A program made the position numbers and the translations under genes. Below the pieces are notes generated by a model. That model searched no databases, was not told where the DNA came from, and was given only the letters and a program-made list of their open reading frames with translations. From NCBI GenBank assembly GCA_015229165.1, contig JADGCD010000141.1, positions 1-5,622 on the forward strand: a stretch of 5,622 nucleotides of DNA. The letters are read 5' to 3'. Position 1 is the first letter of the stretch. Every line of letters starts with the position of its first letter. This DNA comes from Nitrospinota bacterium (GTDB lineage Bacteria; Nitrospinota_A; UBA7883; JADGGD01). Below are positions 1-5,622 of the stretch, in pieces.

Positions 1-663
1 ATCGACGTGATCTCGTTCGACGAGATGCTGGAGATGGCCAGCCTCGGCGCGAAGGTGCTGCAGACCCGCTCGGTGGAGTTCGGCAAGAAATACGACATGC
101 CCATCTGGGTCAAATCGACCTTTATCGAAGGAAAGGGAACGCTGGTGACGCACGAGATCCGGGAGATGGAAGACGTGGTGGTGTCGGCGGTGGCCTACGA
201 CCGCAACCAGGCCAAGATCACCGTCCGGGGAGTGCCGGACACCCCCGGCATCGCGGCGAAAATCTTCCCCGCCGTGGCGGCCCACGAGATCAACGTGGAT
301 ATGATCATCCAGAACGTGTCGGTCCAGTCGGCCACCGACCTGTCGTTCACCGTGCCGAAAAACGAGGTAAAGAAAACCGTCCGGGCCATCGAGGCGATCG
401 TGAACGACCTGGGCGCCGACGGGGTGACCGCCGACGAGGGAATCGGCAAGGTCTCCATCATCGGCGTCGGCATGAGAAGCCACACCGGCGTGGCCGCCCG
501 CGCCTTCTCGGCGCTGGCCGATGGGGGGATCAATATCATCATGATCTCGACCTCGGAGATAAAGGTCTCCTGCGTGGTGGCCGCCGACGAGATCGACCGG
601 GCGGTCCGCATCCTCCACGATACTTTCCACCTGGCACTGCCCCCCAAGGAACGTGGAGAGTAG
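1..663 (+). CDS. lysC: Aspartate kinase, C-terminal part (5' end outside window)
   Basis: Aspartate kinase phosphorylates L-aspartate with ATP, the first committed step to lysine, methionine and threonine, in the cytosol. The reading frame is open from base 1, so the 220 codons seen lack roughly the first 185 residues, including the ATP-binding N-terminus (family length about 400-410). Visible residues begin with the end of the catalytic domain, including the family stretch SFDEMLEMASLGAKVLQTRS (window residues 5-24). Two ACT domains follow. The first runs from about residue 60 to 135 and contains GVPDTPGIAAKIF (77-89) and NVDMIIQNVS. The second runs from about 150 to 215 and contains GVGMRSHTGVA (155-165) and MISTSEIKVS (181-190). 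In this family these paired ACT domains bind lysine and/or threonine for feedback inhibition, and MISTSEIK lies in the effector-site region. No homoserine dehydrogenase domain is fused, so this is a monofunctional kinase. It ends with TAG, 252 bases before cimA. Identity is very secure. Confidence 0.96.
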   Translation: MDVISFDEMLEMASLGAKVLQTRSVEFGKKYDMPIWVKSTFIEGKGTLVTHEIREMEDVVVSAVAYDRNQAKITVRGVPDTPGIAAKIFPAVAAHEINVDMIIQNVSVQSATDLSFTVPKNEVKKTVRAIEAIVNDLGADGVTADEGIGKVSIIGVGMRSHTGVAARAFSALADGGINIIMISTSEIKVSCVVAADEIDRAVRILHDTFHLALPPKERGE

Positions 664-685
664 AGGACCGACCGTGAGACAGAAA

Positions 686-707
686 CCCGCTTTTTGAAAA
701 AAGCGGG
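686..707. repeat. Short palindrome with A/T core, downstream of lysC
   Basis: CCCGCTTTTT (686-695) is the exact reverse complement of AAAAAGCGGG (698-707), with only GA between. In practice the stem would be about 8 bp with a small A/T-rich loop. It starts 23 bases after the lysC stop, a natural place for a terminator. However, on the + strand it is followed by ACCAAAAAC and not a T-run, so it is not a standard intrinsic terminator in the direction of lysC. On the - strand it would be followed by TTTCTGTC, which is also weak. It may be an intergenic palindromic repeat (REP-like), an RNA 3'-end stabiliser for lysC, or an imperfect terminator. I favour a repeat-type palindrome, but this cannot be settled from one copy. 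Confidence 0.6.
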
Positions 708-722
708 ACCAAAAACTTACTG

Positions 723-768
723 ACGCCTCTCCCCCGGGGGACGCAAGAATCCCCCGGGGGAGAGGCGT
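723..768. repeat. Perfect 19-bp inverted repeat with nested C5G5 palindromes
   Basis: The 19 bases at 723-741 (ACGCCTCTCCCCCGGGGGA) are perfectly complementary to 750-768, separated by the 8-base loop CGCAAGAA (742-749). Pairing breaks immediately outside (G722/G769) and inside (C742/A749). Each arm contains its own palindrome, TCCCCCGGGGGA, at 730-741 and 750-761. The same 12-mer therefore occurs twice as a direct repeat as well as forming the stem. As RNA this would be an extremely stable hairpin, and as DNA a possible cruciform. No T-tract follows (GAGGAAAGCC), so it does not read as a canonical intrinsic terminator. The position, between two biosynthetic genes and 148 bases before the cimA start, fits either a REP-type element or a structure that separates lysC from cimA expression. 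Confidence 0.75.
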
Positions 769-807
769 GAGGAAAGCCCTCGGACCGCTTTCCCAAAAGG
801 TGGAAAT

Positions 808-861
808 CCTCCCGTCTCTCACCCCACGCCCCCGGCGGTGACGGGAGGGGAGGGGGACGGG
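808..861 (+). other. G-tract (G-quadruplex-like) motif overlapping an alternative stem in the cimA leader
   Basis: Four G-runs on the + strand, 843-845, 847-850, 852-856 and 859-861, are separated by A, A and AC, which meets the usual G3+N1-7 pattern for a G-quadruplex in 19 bases. Just upstream, CCTCCCGTC (808-816) is the reverse complement of GACGGGAGG (840-848). A 9-bp stem would therefore capture the first G-run and most of the second, and would compete with quadruplex folding. The last G-run ends 54 bases before the chosen cimA start. If transcribed, this lies in the cimA 5' leader. The pattern is seen directly, while any regulatory effect is inference. In a G+C-rich genome such motifs also arise by chance. 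Confidence 0.45.
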
Positions 862-902
862 CAGGCTGAAGGATTGATGACGAACGGCGTCGCGGAAGCG
901 GC

Positions 903-907
903 GGGGA
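903..907 (+). promoter_or_regulatory. Probable ribosome binding site deciding the cimA start
   Basis: GGGGA sits 8 bases before ATG at 916, an acceptable Shine-Dalgarno distance. It supports that start over the in-frame ATG at 877, whose only purine motif (GAAGGA, 868-873) is 3 bases away, which is rather close. It is not a strong consensus site, so the support is moderate. The main argument for 916 is where family homology begins. Confidence 0.45.
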
Positions 908-915
908 AACAGGCC

Positions 916-2526
916 ATGTCAAAAAAAGTATTCTTGTACGACACCACGCTGCGCGACGGCGCGCAGGCGGAGGAGGTCGCCTTTTCGCTGGACGACAAGC
1001 TGCGCATCGCCGAAGCGCTGGACAGTTTCGGAATCGACTACATCGAAGGGGGATGGCCCGGATCGAACCCCCGGGACGCGGCCTTCTTCGACGAGGTGCG
1101 CAAGCTCTCCCTCCGCCATGCGAAGGTGGCCGCTTTCGGCGCCACCCACCATCCGAAAAACGCCCCCGCCGACGATCACAACGTGAAACTTCTGCTGGCG
1201 GCGAAGACGCCGGTGGTCACCGTGGTCGGCAAGAGCTGGGACATGCAGGCCACCCAGGTGCTGGGGGTGTCGCAGAAACGCAACCTCGAACTGATCCACG
1301 ACACCATCGCCTACCTCGCCACCCGGACGGACGAGGTGATCTTCGACGCCGAGCATTTCTTCGACGGCTACAAGGCCAATCCGGCCTACGCGCTGGAGTC
1401 GCTCGCCGCCGCCGTCGACGGGGGCGCCCATACCCTCTGCCTCTGCGAGACCAACGGCGGCGCCCTCCCCTTCGAGGTCGAGGAGATCGTCGTCGCCGTG
1501 AGGAAAGCCTTGCCCGCCGCCCGGCTCGGCATCCACTGCCACAACGACGCAGACACCGCCGTGGCCAACACGCTGGCCGCCGTCCGGGCGGGCGCCCGTC
1601 AGGCGCAGGGTACCATCAACGGCATCGGCGAACGGTGCGGCAACGCGAACCTTTGCTCCATCATCCCCAACCTGTCGCTCAAGATGGGGTACACGACCGT
1701 CCCCGCCAGCCACATGAAGGGGCTGCGCGACCTGTCGGTGCTGGTCTACGAGCTGGCCAACCTGTCGCGGCGCCCCCACCAGCCCTATGTGGGGCGCTCC
1801 GCCTTCGCGCACAAGGGGGGGATCCACGTCGCCGCCGTGCGAAAGGTCTCCGCCGCCTACGAGCATGTGAAACCGGAAAGCGTCGGCGCCCGGCGCCGGG
1901 TGCTGATCTCCGACCTGTCGGGAAAGGGAAACGTCCTGGCCAAGGCGGAGGAGTTCGGCGTCGACCTCGACGGCAAGGACGAGCAGACGAAAGAGATCCT
2001 CGCCCGGCTGAAGGAGCTGGAGGCCAAAGGCTTCCAGTTCGAAGGCGCCGAAGCCAGCTTCGAGCTGCTGATGCGCAAGGCGCTGGGGGAGTGGAAAGAG
2101 AAGTTCGTCATCGAACGGGCCCGGGTGGTCAGCAACTTCGCCGACCTGCGCGGCTCCAACTGGGCCGAGGCGGTCATCAAGGTCCGCCTCCCCGACGGGT
2201 CGTCGGCGCACGCCGTGGCCGAGGGGAACGGCCCGGTCAACGCGCTGGACCGCGCCATCCGGCAGGCGCTGTCGGGCTACTATCCGCAGATCGCCTCCGT
2301 GGAGCTGCACGACTTCAAGGTCCGCCTGCTGGACGAGCGGACCAAGACCGCCGCCGTCACCCGGGTTCTCATCGAGTCGGGGGACGGGACCAGCCGCTGG
2401 GGGACCGTGGGGGTCTCGGCCAACGTCATCGAGGCCGCCTGGTCGGCGCTGGTGGACAGTCTTGAATACGCGCTCCAGAAGCGGGGGAAGAAAAAGCCCG
2501 CCGGGAAGAAGGCGCCGAAACGATGA
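916..2526 (+). CDS. cimA: (R)-citramalate synthase
   Basis: CimA condenses pyruvate with acetyl-CoA to (R)-citramalate, the entry to threonine-independent isoleucine synthesis; the leucine-pathway isomerase and dehydrogenase then give 2-oxobutyrate. The 536-residue product has the DRE-TIM metallolyase barrel at about residues 4-290. Visible motifs are YDTTLRDGAQAEE (8-20, catalytic R13 and metal-ligand D14), EGGWPGSNP (44-52), EHFFDGYK (146-153), HCHNDADTAVAN (207-218, metal ligands H207 and H209) and NGIGERCGNANL (235-246, N243 the third conserved ligand side chain). The linker has HKGGIHVAAV (299-308) and SDLSGKGN, followed by the LeuA-type dimer/allosteric domain at about 395-520. EGGWPGSNP and EHFFDGYK match the long citramalate synthase family (about 525-535 residues) and not 2-isopropylmalate or homocitrate synthase. 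In-frame starts at 838 (GTG) and 877 (ATG) would add 26 or 13 residues without family resemblance, so ATG 916 is preferred. The last 15 residues are strongly basic. The stop overlaps the ubiE start. Confidence 0.94.
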   Translation: MSKKVFLYDTTLRDGAQAEEVAFSLDDKLRIAEALDSFGIDYIEGGWPGSNPRDAAFFDEVRKLSLRHAKVAAFGATHHPKNAPADDHNVKLLLAAKTPVVTVVGKSWDMQATQVLGVSQKRNLELIHDTIAYLATRTDEVIFDAEHFFDGYKANPAYALESLAAAVDGGAHTLCLCETNGGALPFEVEEIVVAVRKALPAARLGIHCHNDADTAVANTLAAVRAGARQAQGTINGIGERCGNANLCSIIPNLSLKMGYTTVPASHMKGLRDLSVLVYELANLSRRPHQPYVGRSAFAHKGGIHVAAVRKVSAAYEHVKPESVGARRRVLISDLSGKGNVLAKAEEFGVDLDGKDEQTKEILARLKELEAKGFQFEGAEASFELLMRKALGEWKEKFVIERARVVSNFADLRGSNWAEAVIKVRLPDGSSAHAVAEGNGPVNALDRAIRQALSGYYPQIASVELHDFKVRLLDERTKTAAVTRVLIESGDGTSRWGTVGVSANVIEAAWSALVDSLEYALQKRGKKKPAGKKAPKR

Positions 2527-3269
2527 GCGGGCCCACCGAATCGTCGGACACCCCCACAGCGGCGCCGGAAGCGAAAGCGGCGGCGGTCAACACCATGTTC
2601 ACCGCCATCGCCCCCCGCTACGACCTGCTCAACCACCTTCTCTCTTTCGGCGTCGACCTTTGGTGGCGCAAGGTGGGAACCGAAGCGCTCGGCCCCCTCG
2701 GTCCCGGCCAGACGGCGCTCGACCTCGCCTGCGGCACGGGCGACTTCGCGCTCCAGATCGCACGGGTCAACCGCGAGGCGAACGTGGTCGGCGCCGACTT
2801 CGTCGAGCCGATGGTGGAGATCGCCCGCCACAAGGGGGCGGCCGCCGGGCTCGCCCACCGGGTCCGGTTCGAACAGGGGGACGCCATGGGACTGCGCTAC
2901 GCCGACGCCTCCTTTGACGGGATCACCTGCGCCTTCGGGGTGCGCAACTTCGGCGACCTGCAAAAGGGGCTCGCGGAAATGGCCCGTGTCATCACCCCCG
3001 GGTCGCGGATGGTGATTCTGGAGTTCACGACCCCCACCAACCGGCTCTTCGGCGCCTTGTACCGTTTCTATTTCACGAAAGTCCTGCCGTTCCTCGGCGG
3101 GCTCCTGTCGGGGCGAAGGTCGGCCTACGAGTATCTCCCCGACTCGGTCTACAAATTCCCCGACCCTCCCGCCTTCATTCGTATGCTCGAAGAGGCGGGG
3201 CTGACCGAGGTCACCTTCCGCCCCCTGACGTTCGGAATCTGCGGACTCTACGCCGGAACCCGCGCCTGA
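2523..3269 (+). CDS. ubiE: Demethylmenaquinone/2-polyprenyl-benzoquinol C-methyltransferase (UbiE/MenG family)
   Basis: This SAM-dependent enzyme C-methylates the quinone ring late in menaquinone and/or ubiquinone synthesis, acting on a membrane-embedded prenylated substrate. The 248 residues carry the family's N-terminal signature MFTAIAPRYDLLNHLLSFGVD (25-45). They also carry SAM-binding motif I LDLACGTGD (66-74), the acidic loop GADFVEPM (90-97), and FGVRNF (138-143). The C-terminal part is RRSAYEYLPDSVYKFP followed by GICGLYAGT. Length is normal for the family (about 230-250). Residues 1-20 are a loose, Ala/Pro/Ser/Thr-rich extension. The start ATG overlaps the cimA stop as ATGA, implying translational coupling; AAGAAGG (2506-2512) is a plausible ribosome site 10 bases upstream. 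Substrate cannot be decided from sequence: in a Geobacter-type anaerobe it would be demethylmenaquinone (menG name), in other proteobacteria possibly both quinones. The only metabolic link to cimA or glnD is sharing a transcript. Confidence 0.93.
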   Translation: MSGPTESSDTPTAAPEAKAAAVNTMFTAIAPRYDLLNHLLSFGVDLWWRKVGTEALGPLGPGQTALDLACGTGDFALQIARVNREANVVGADFVEPMVEIARHKGAAAGLAHRVRFEQGDAMGLRYADASFDGITCAFGVRNFGDLQKGLAEMARVITPGSRMVILEFTTPTNRLFGALYRFYFTKVLPFLGGLLSGRRSAYEYLPDSVYKFPDPPAFIRMLEEAGLTEVTFRPLTFGICGLYAGTRA

Positions 3270-3299
3270 CCTCCCCCGAGCGGTGAATAAAGAATCCCC

Positions 3300-5622
3300 A
3301 TGCCACACAAGACTTCGGGCCTGAAAGAACGGCTCGCCAACACCTGGGCCAAAGCCCGGGCCGCCCACGACGCCGGAGGTACCGGGTGCGACGTCTGCGC
3401 CCTGCTCTGCGCCGGGGTCGACGCGACCCTGATCGACCTTTTCCACGCCGACGGCGACCCGCAGGGGGCGCTGGTCGCCATGGGGGGCTACGGGCGCGGC
3501 CTCCTCAACCCGTCGTCGGACGTCGACATCCTCTTCCTGCTCAAGGAGGGGCAGAGCCCCCCCCACCGGCTGCTGGCCCATCTGTGGGACCTTGGGATGA
3601 AGGTGGGGCATTCGGCCCGGACCGTGGCCGACACGCTGGTCATGGGGCTCTCCGACCTGACCGCCCGGACCGCCATGATCGAGTCGCGGTTCCTTGCAGG
3701 GGACCGCGACCTGTTCGAAGAGTTCCGCCGCAAATACGCCAAGAAGGTCATCGGCTACCGCCCCGACCAGTTCCTCGAAGCCAAGGTGGCGGAGATGCAT
3801 CGCCGCCACGAGCAGTACGGACGCTACGTCAAGCTGACCGAGCCGAACATCAAGGAAAGCCCCGGCGGCCTGCGGGACTACCACACGGCGCTGTGGGTCA
3901 TGGCGGCCAAGACCGGCGCCCGGACGCTGGAGGAAGTGACCGCCAACGGCTTCCTGCTCCCCGAAGAGGCGGCCCCGGTGGCGGCGGCCCACTGCCGCCT
4001 CATGCGGTTGCGCAACGCCCTGCACTTCCGGATGACCAAGGCCAACGACGTCCTCTCCCACGCCTTCCAGGCCGACCTGGCCCGTGCCGAAGGGTACGCG
4101 GCGGCCAGCGACAACGAAGCCTCCGCCGCCATGATGGCCGACTACTACGAGGCGGCCGAGGCGGTGGAGCGCTTCACCCAGCAGATGATAGACTTCGCCC
4201 ACCAATACAAGCGGCGCCGCTGGTTCCGCCCGGTCCACATCGACAACGACGGCCTGATGAGCGACGGGCGCAAGCTCTACGCCCACGCCTTCCCGCCGCA
4301 GACGTACGATTCCCGCCCCACGCTCCTGTTCCGCATCGCCCGGCGTCTCTGCGAAGAGGGGCTCGACGGGGCGCCCAACCTCTTCCGGGGGCTGGGCCGC
4401 GTCTCGCGGGAGGCGCCCGACGGCTGGTTCACCGGCCCCGAGGGGGGGCGGCTTTTGATGGCGGTCCTTCGGCTCCGGCACGCCAGCCGGGCGTTGCGGC
4501 TTTTCCACGCCACCGGCATCCTGACCCGGCTGATCCCCGAGTTCGCGCCGATCACCCGGCTCTCCCAGTTCGACATGTTCCACCGCTACACCGTGGACGA
4601 GCATATCCTCCACACCATCCGCAAGCTGGAGGACATCCCCGAAGGCGCCAGCGTGGACGACCGGATGCGCCGCCTCTACCGGGCCACCCCCGACGTGGCG
4701 GTCATCAAGCTGGCGCTGCTGCTGCACGACCTCGGCAAGCGGGCGCTGGACCACCACGCCACCGAGGGGGACGTCCATTCCCGCACGATTCTGGAGCGGC
4801 TGGCCCTGACGGAGTTCTACGACCCGGTCCACTTTCTGGTGGAGCGGCACCTCCTGATGAGCAACACCGCCCAACGGCTCGACTTCACCGAACCGGCGAC
4901 GCTGATCAACTTCTGCAAACAGGTGGGGAGCGTCTCCAACCTGCGCCGCCTCTACCTGCTGACCTACGCCGACATCGCCGGCGTCGGGCCGGGCATCTGG
5001 AACCAGTGGAAGAACAAGCTCCTGCTCGACCTCTACGAGCGGAGCGAACGCTACTCCCACGAGGGGGAGGCGATCTTCGCCGGGGGCGAGGCCGAACGGC
5101 ATGCGCTGGCCAAGGCCACCGTGGCGGCCGACCGGTCGCTGAAGGAGGAAGAGGTGGTCCGGTTCCTGGCCGACGGGCCGGCCCGCTACGCCTACAACGC
5201 CGAACCGGCGACGGTAGCCGCGGACATGGCGCTGGTGGCCCGCCTCTCGCCCGCCGTCCCTGCGGCGCTGCGCTACCGGGCCAACCCCGACGGAGAGTCG
5301 GGGGAGCTGACCCTGTCGGCCCACGGGCGGATCGGCTTCTTCGCCACGGTGGCCGGGGCGCTGGTGGCCAAGAACGTCAACGTGGTCCAGGCGCAGATTC
5401 ACACCTTCGCGGGAGATCTGGCGGTCGATACCTTTACCGTCACCGGGGCGAGCCTGTCGCTCTTCTCCGACCCGCCGTCGCTGGCCCGGTTCGAGGGAGA
5501 GCTGGGGGAGCTTCTGACCGGCAAGAAGAAGGTGGAGGATCTGGTGGCGCGGCGCACCCGCTACCTGCCGCCGCCGGTGGCGGGGGAGGAAGGGCCGCTG
5601 GAGCAGACCGCCATGATGGTCA
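3300..5622 (+). CDS. glnD: Bifunctional PII uridylyltransferase/uridylyl-removing enzyme, 3' end outside window
   Basis: GlnD is the cytosolic glutamine sensor: at low glutamine it uridylylates PII (GlnB/GlnK), at high glutamine it removes UMP, steering glutamine synthetase and nitrogen gene control. The frame is open from ATG 3300 to the window end (774 codons). The nucleotidyltransferase domain, about residues 40-150, has GGYGRG (62-67) and SDVD (73-76), with catalytic D74 and D76. The linker/UTase-associated domain has EPNIKESPGGLRD (181-193). The HD hydrolase domain, about 428-530, has FHRYTVDEH (427-435), HDLGK (476-480) and H486/G490 matching the usual HSxxG element. Then comes YADIAGVGPGIWNQWK. 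One ACT domain starts near 668 (LTLSAHGRIGFFATVAGAL and AQIHTF). The second ACT domain, normal for glutamine sensing, would lie beyond the window: family length about 850-950, so roughly 100 residues are missing. An in-frame TAA at 3288-3290 excludes an earlier start. The ribosome site is weak (AAAGAA, 3289-3294). It begins 30 bases after ubiE, same strand, no terminator visible. Confidence 0.95.
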   Translation, partial: MPHKTSGLKERLANTWAKARAAHDAGGTGCDVCALLCAGVDATLIDLFHADGDPQGALVAMGGYGRGLLNPSSDVDILFLLKEGQSPPHRLLAHLWDLGMKVGHSARTVADTLVMGLSDLTARTAMIESRFLAGDRDLFEEFRRKYAKKVIGYRPDQFLEAKVAEMHRRHEQYGRYVKLTEPNIKESPGGLRDYHTALWVMAAKTGARTLEEVTANGFLLPEEAAPVAAAHCRLMRLRNALHFRMTKANDVLSHAFQADLARAEGYAAASDNEASAAMMADYYEAAEAVERFTQQMIDFAHQYKRRRWFRPVHIDNDGLMSDGRKLYAHAFPPQTYDSRPTLLFRIARRLCEEGLDGAPNLFRGLGRVSREAPDGWFTGPEGGRLLMAVLRLRHASRALRLFHATGILTRLIPEFAPITRLSQFDMFHRYTVDEHILHTIRKLEDIPEGASVDDRMRRLYRATPDVAVIKLALLLHDLGKRALDHHATEGDVHSRTILERLALTEFYDPVHFLVERHLLMSNTAQRLDFTEPATLINFCKQVGSVSNLRRLYLLTYADIAGVGPGIWNQWKNKLLLDLYERSERYSHEGEAIFAGGEAERHALAKATVAADRSLKEEEVVRFLADGPARYAYNAEPATVAADMALVARLSPAVPAALRYRANPDGESGELTLSAHGRIGFFATVAGALVAKNVNVVQAQIHTFAGDLAVDTFTVTGASLSLFSDPPSLARFEGELGELLTGKKKVEDLVARRTRYLPPPVAGEEGPLEQTAMMV

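Noticed and set aside
674..697. Seven-codon GTG-started frame after lysC with a good purine motif (GAGGA, 663-667), ending inside the 686-707 palindrome; considered as an attenuator leader peptide
   Set aside because: The peptide (MRQKPAF) has no Ile, Leu, Val, Thr or Lys run that would make sense for controlling cimA or lysC. A frame this short is easily found by chance.
694..722. TTGAAA at 694-699 as a -35 box for a cimA promoter
   Set aside because: The bases 17-18 positions downstream (TTACTG) are a poor -10 match, and TTGAAA is part of the palindrome core. No convincing promoter is visible in the spacer, though one may exist with a non-consensus sequence.
769..806. Small hairpins GAGG/CCTC (769-772/778-781) and TTTCC/GGAAA (789-793/802-806)
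   Set aside because: Stems of 4-5 bp without a T-tract are at chance level in sequence of this composition.
919..2310. 463-codon - strand frame and 470-codon + strand frame (1053-2465) over cimA
   Set aside because: Both are shadows of cimA. The products are low-complexity (Gly/Asp/Val-rich or Arg/Pro-rich), while the cimA frame has every catalytic motif of its family.
3270..3299. Possible terminator or promoter between ubiE and glnD
   Set aside because: The 30-base gap has no inverted repeat and no recognisable promoter boxes. Read-through from ubiE is the simpler view.
2280..5402. A 1040-codon open frame on the - strand opposite cimA's end, ubiE and glnD
   Set aside because: It lies antisense to three clearly recognised genes. 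Its product is repetitive Gly/Val/Arg/Glu-rich with no family motif. Long antisense open frames are expected where codon third positions are almost all G or C.
5307..5622. GlnD looked truncated after a single ACT domain
   Set aside because: The frame is still open at the window edge, so the missing second ACT domain reflects the cut and not a mutation.

Overview
The window is a G+C-rich stretch of bacterial chromosome (about two-thirds G+C by eye) with four protein genes, all on the + strand, in the order lysC (3' part) - cimA - ubiE/menE-type methyltransferase - glnD (5' part). The first and last genes are cut by the window edges. Protein-level resemblance to Desulfuromonadota (Geobacter-type, former Deltaproteobacteria) is my best guess at the source. 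The reasons are a dedicated citramalate synthase next to aspartate kinase, a UbiE/MenG-type methyltransferase and a GlnD of the kind found in proteobacteria. The assignment rests on memory of these families, not on a search.

Layout: 1-663 encodes the C-terminal half of aspartate kinase, covering the end of the catalytic domain and both ACT domains. 664-915 is a 252-base non-coding spacer with three separate structured elements: an A/T-cored hairpin (686-707), a perfect 19-bp inverted repeat with an 8-base loop (723-768), and a stem that overlaps a four-tract G-quadruplex-like motif (808-861). 916-2526 is cimA, 2523-3269 is ubiE with an ATGA overlap to cimA, and 3300-5622 is glnD, running off the end before its second ACT domain.

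How the genes fit together: LysC opens the aspartate family pathway (lysine, methionine, threonine). CimA makes (R)-citramalate from pyruvate and acetyl-CoA, which supplies isoleucine without threonine. GlnD senses glutamine and modifies PII, linking the cluster to nitrogen status. UbiE/MenG finishes the respiratory quinone ring and has no obvious metabolic link to the others. cimA-ubiE-glnD look like one transcription unit, while the lysC-cimA spacer is long and structured enough to separate or modulate expression.

I see no undescribed multi-gene system here. The genes are ordinary housekeeping genes, and the part most worth a second look is the lysC-cimA spacer. There are no tRNA or rRNA genes, CRISPR arrays, insertion sequences or clear promoters in the window.
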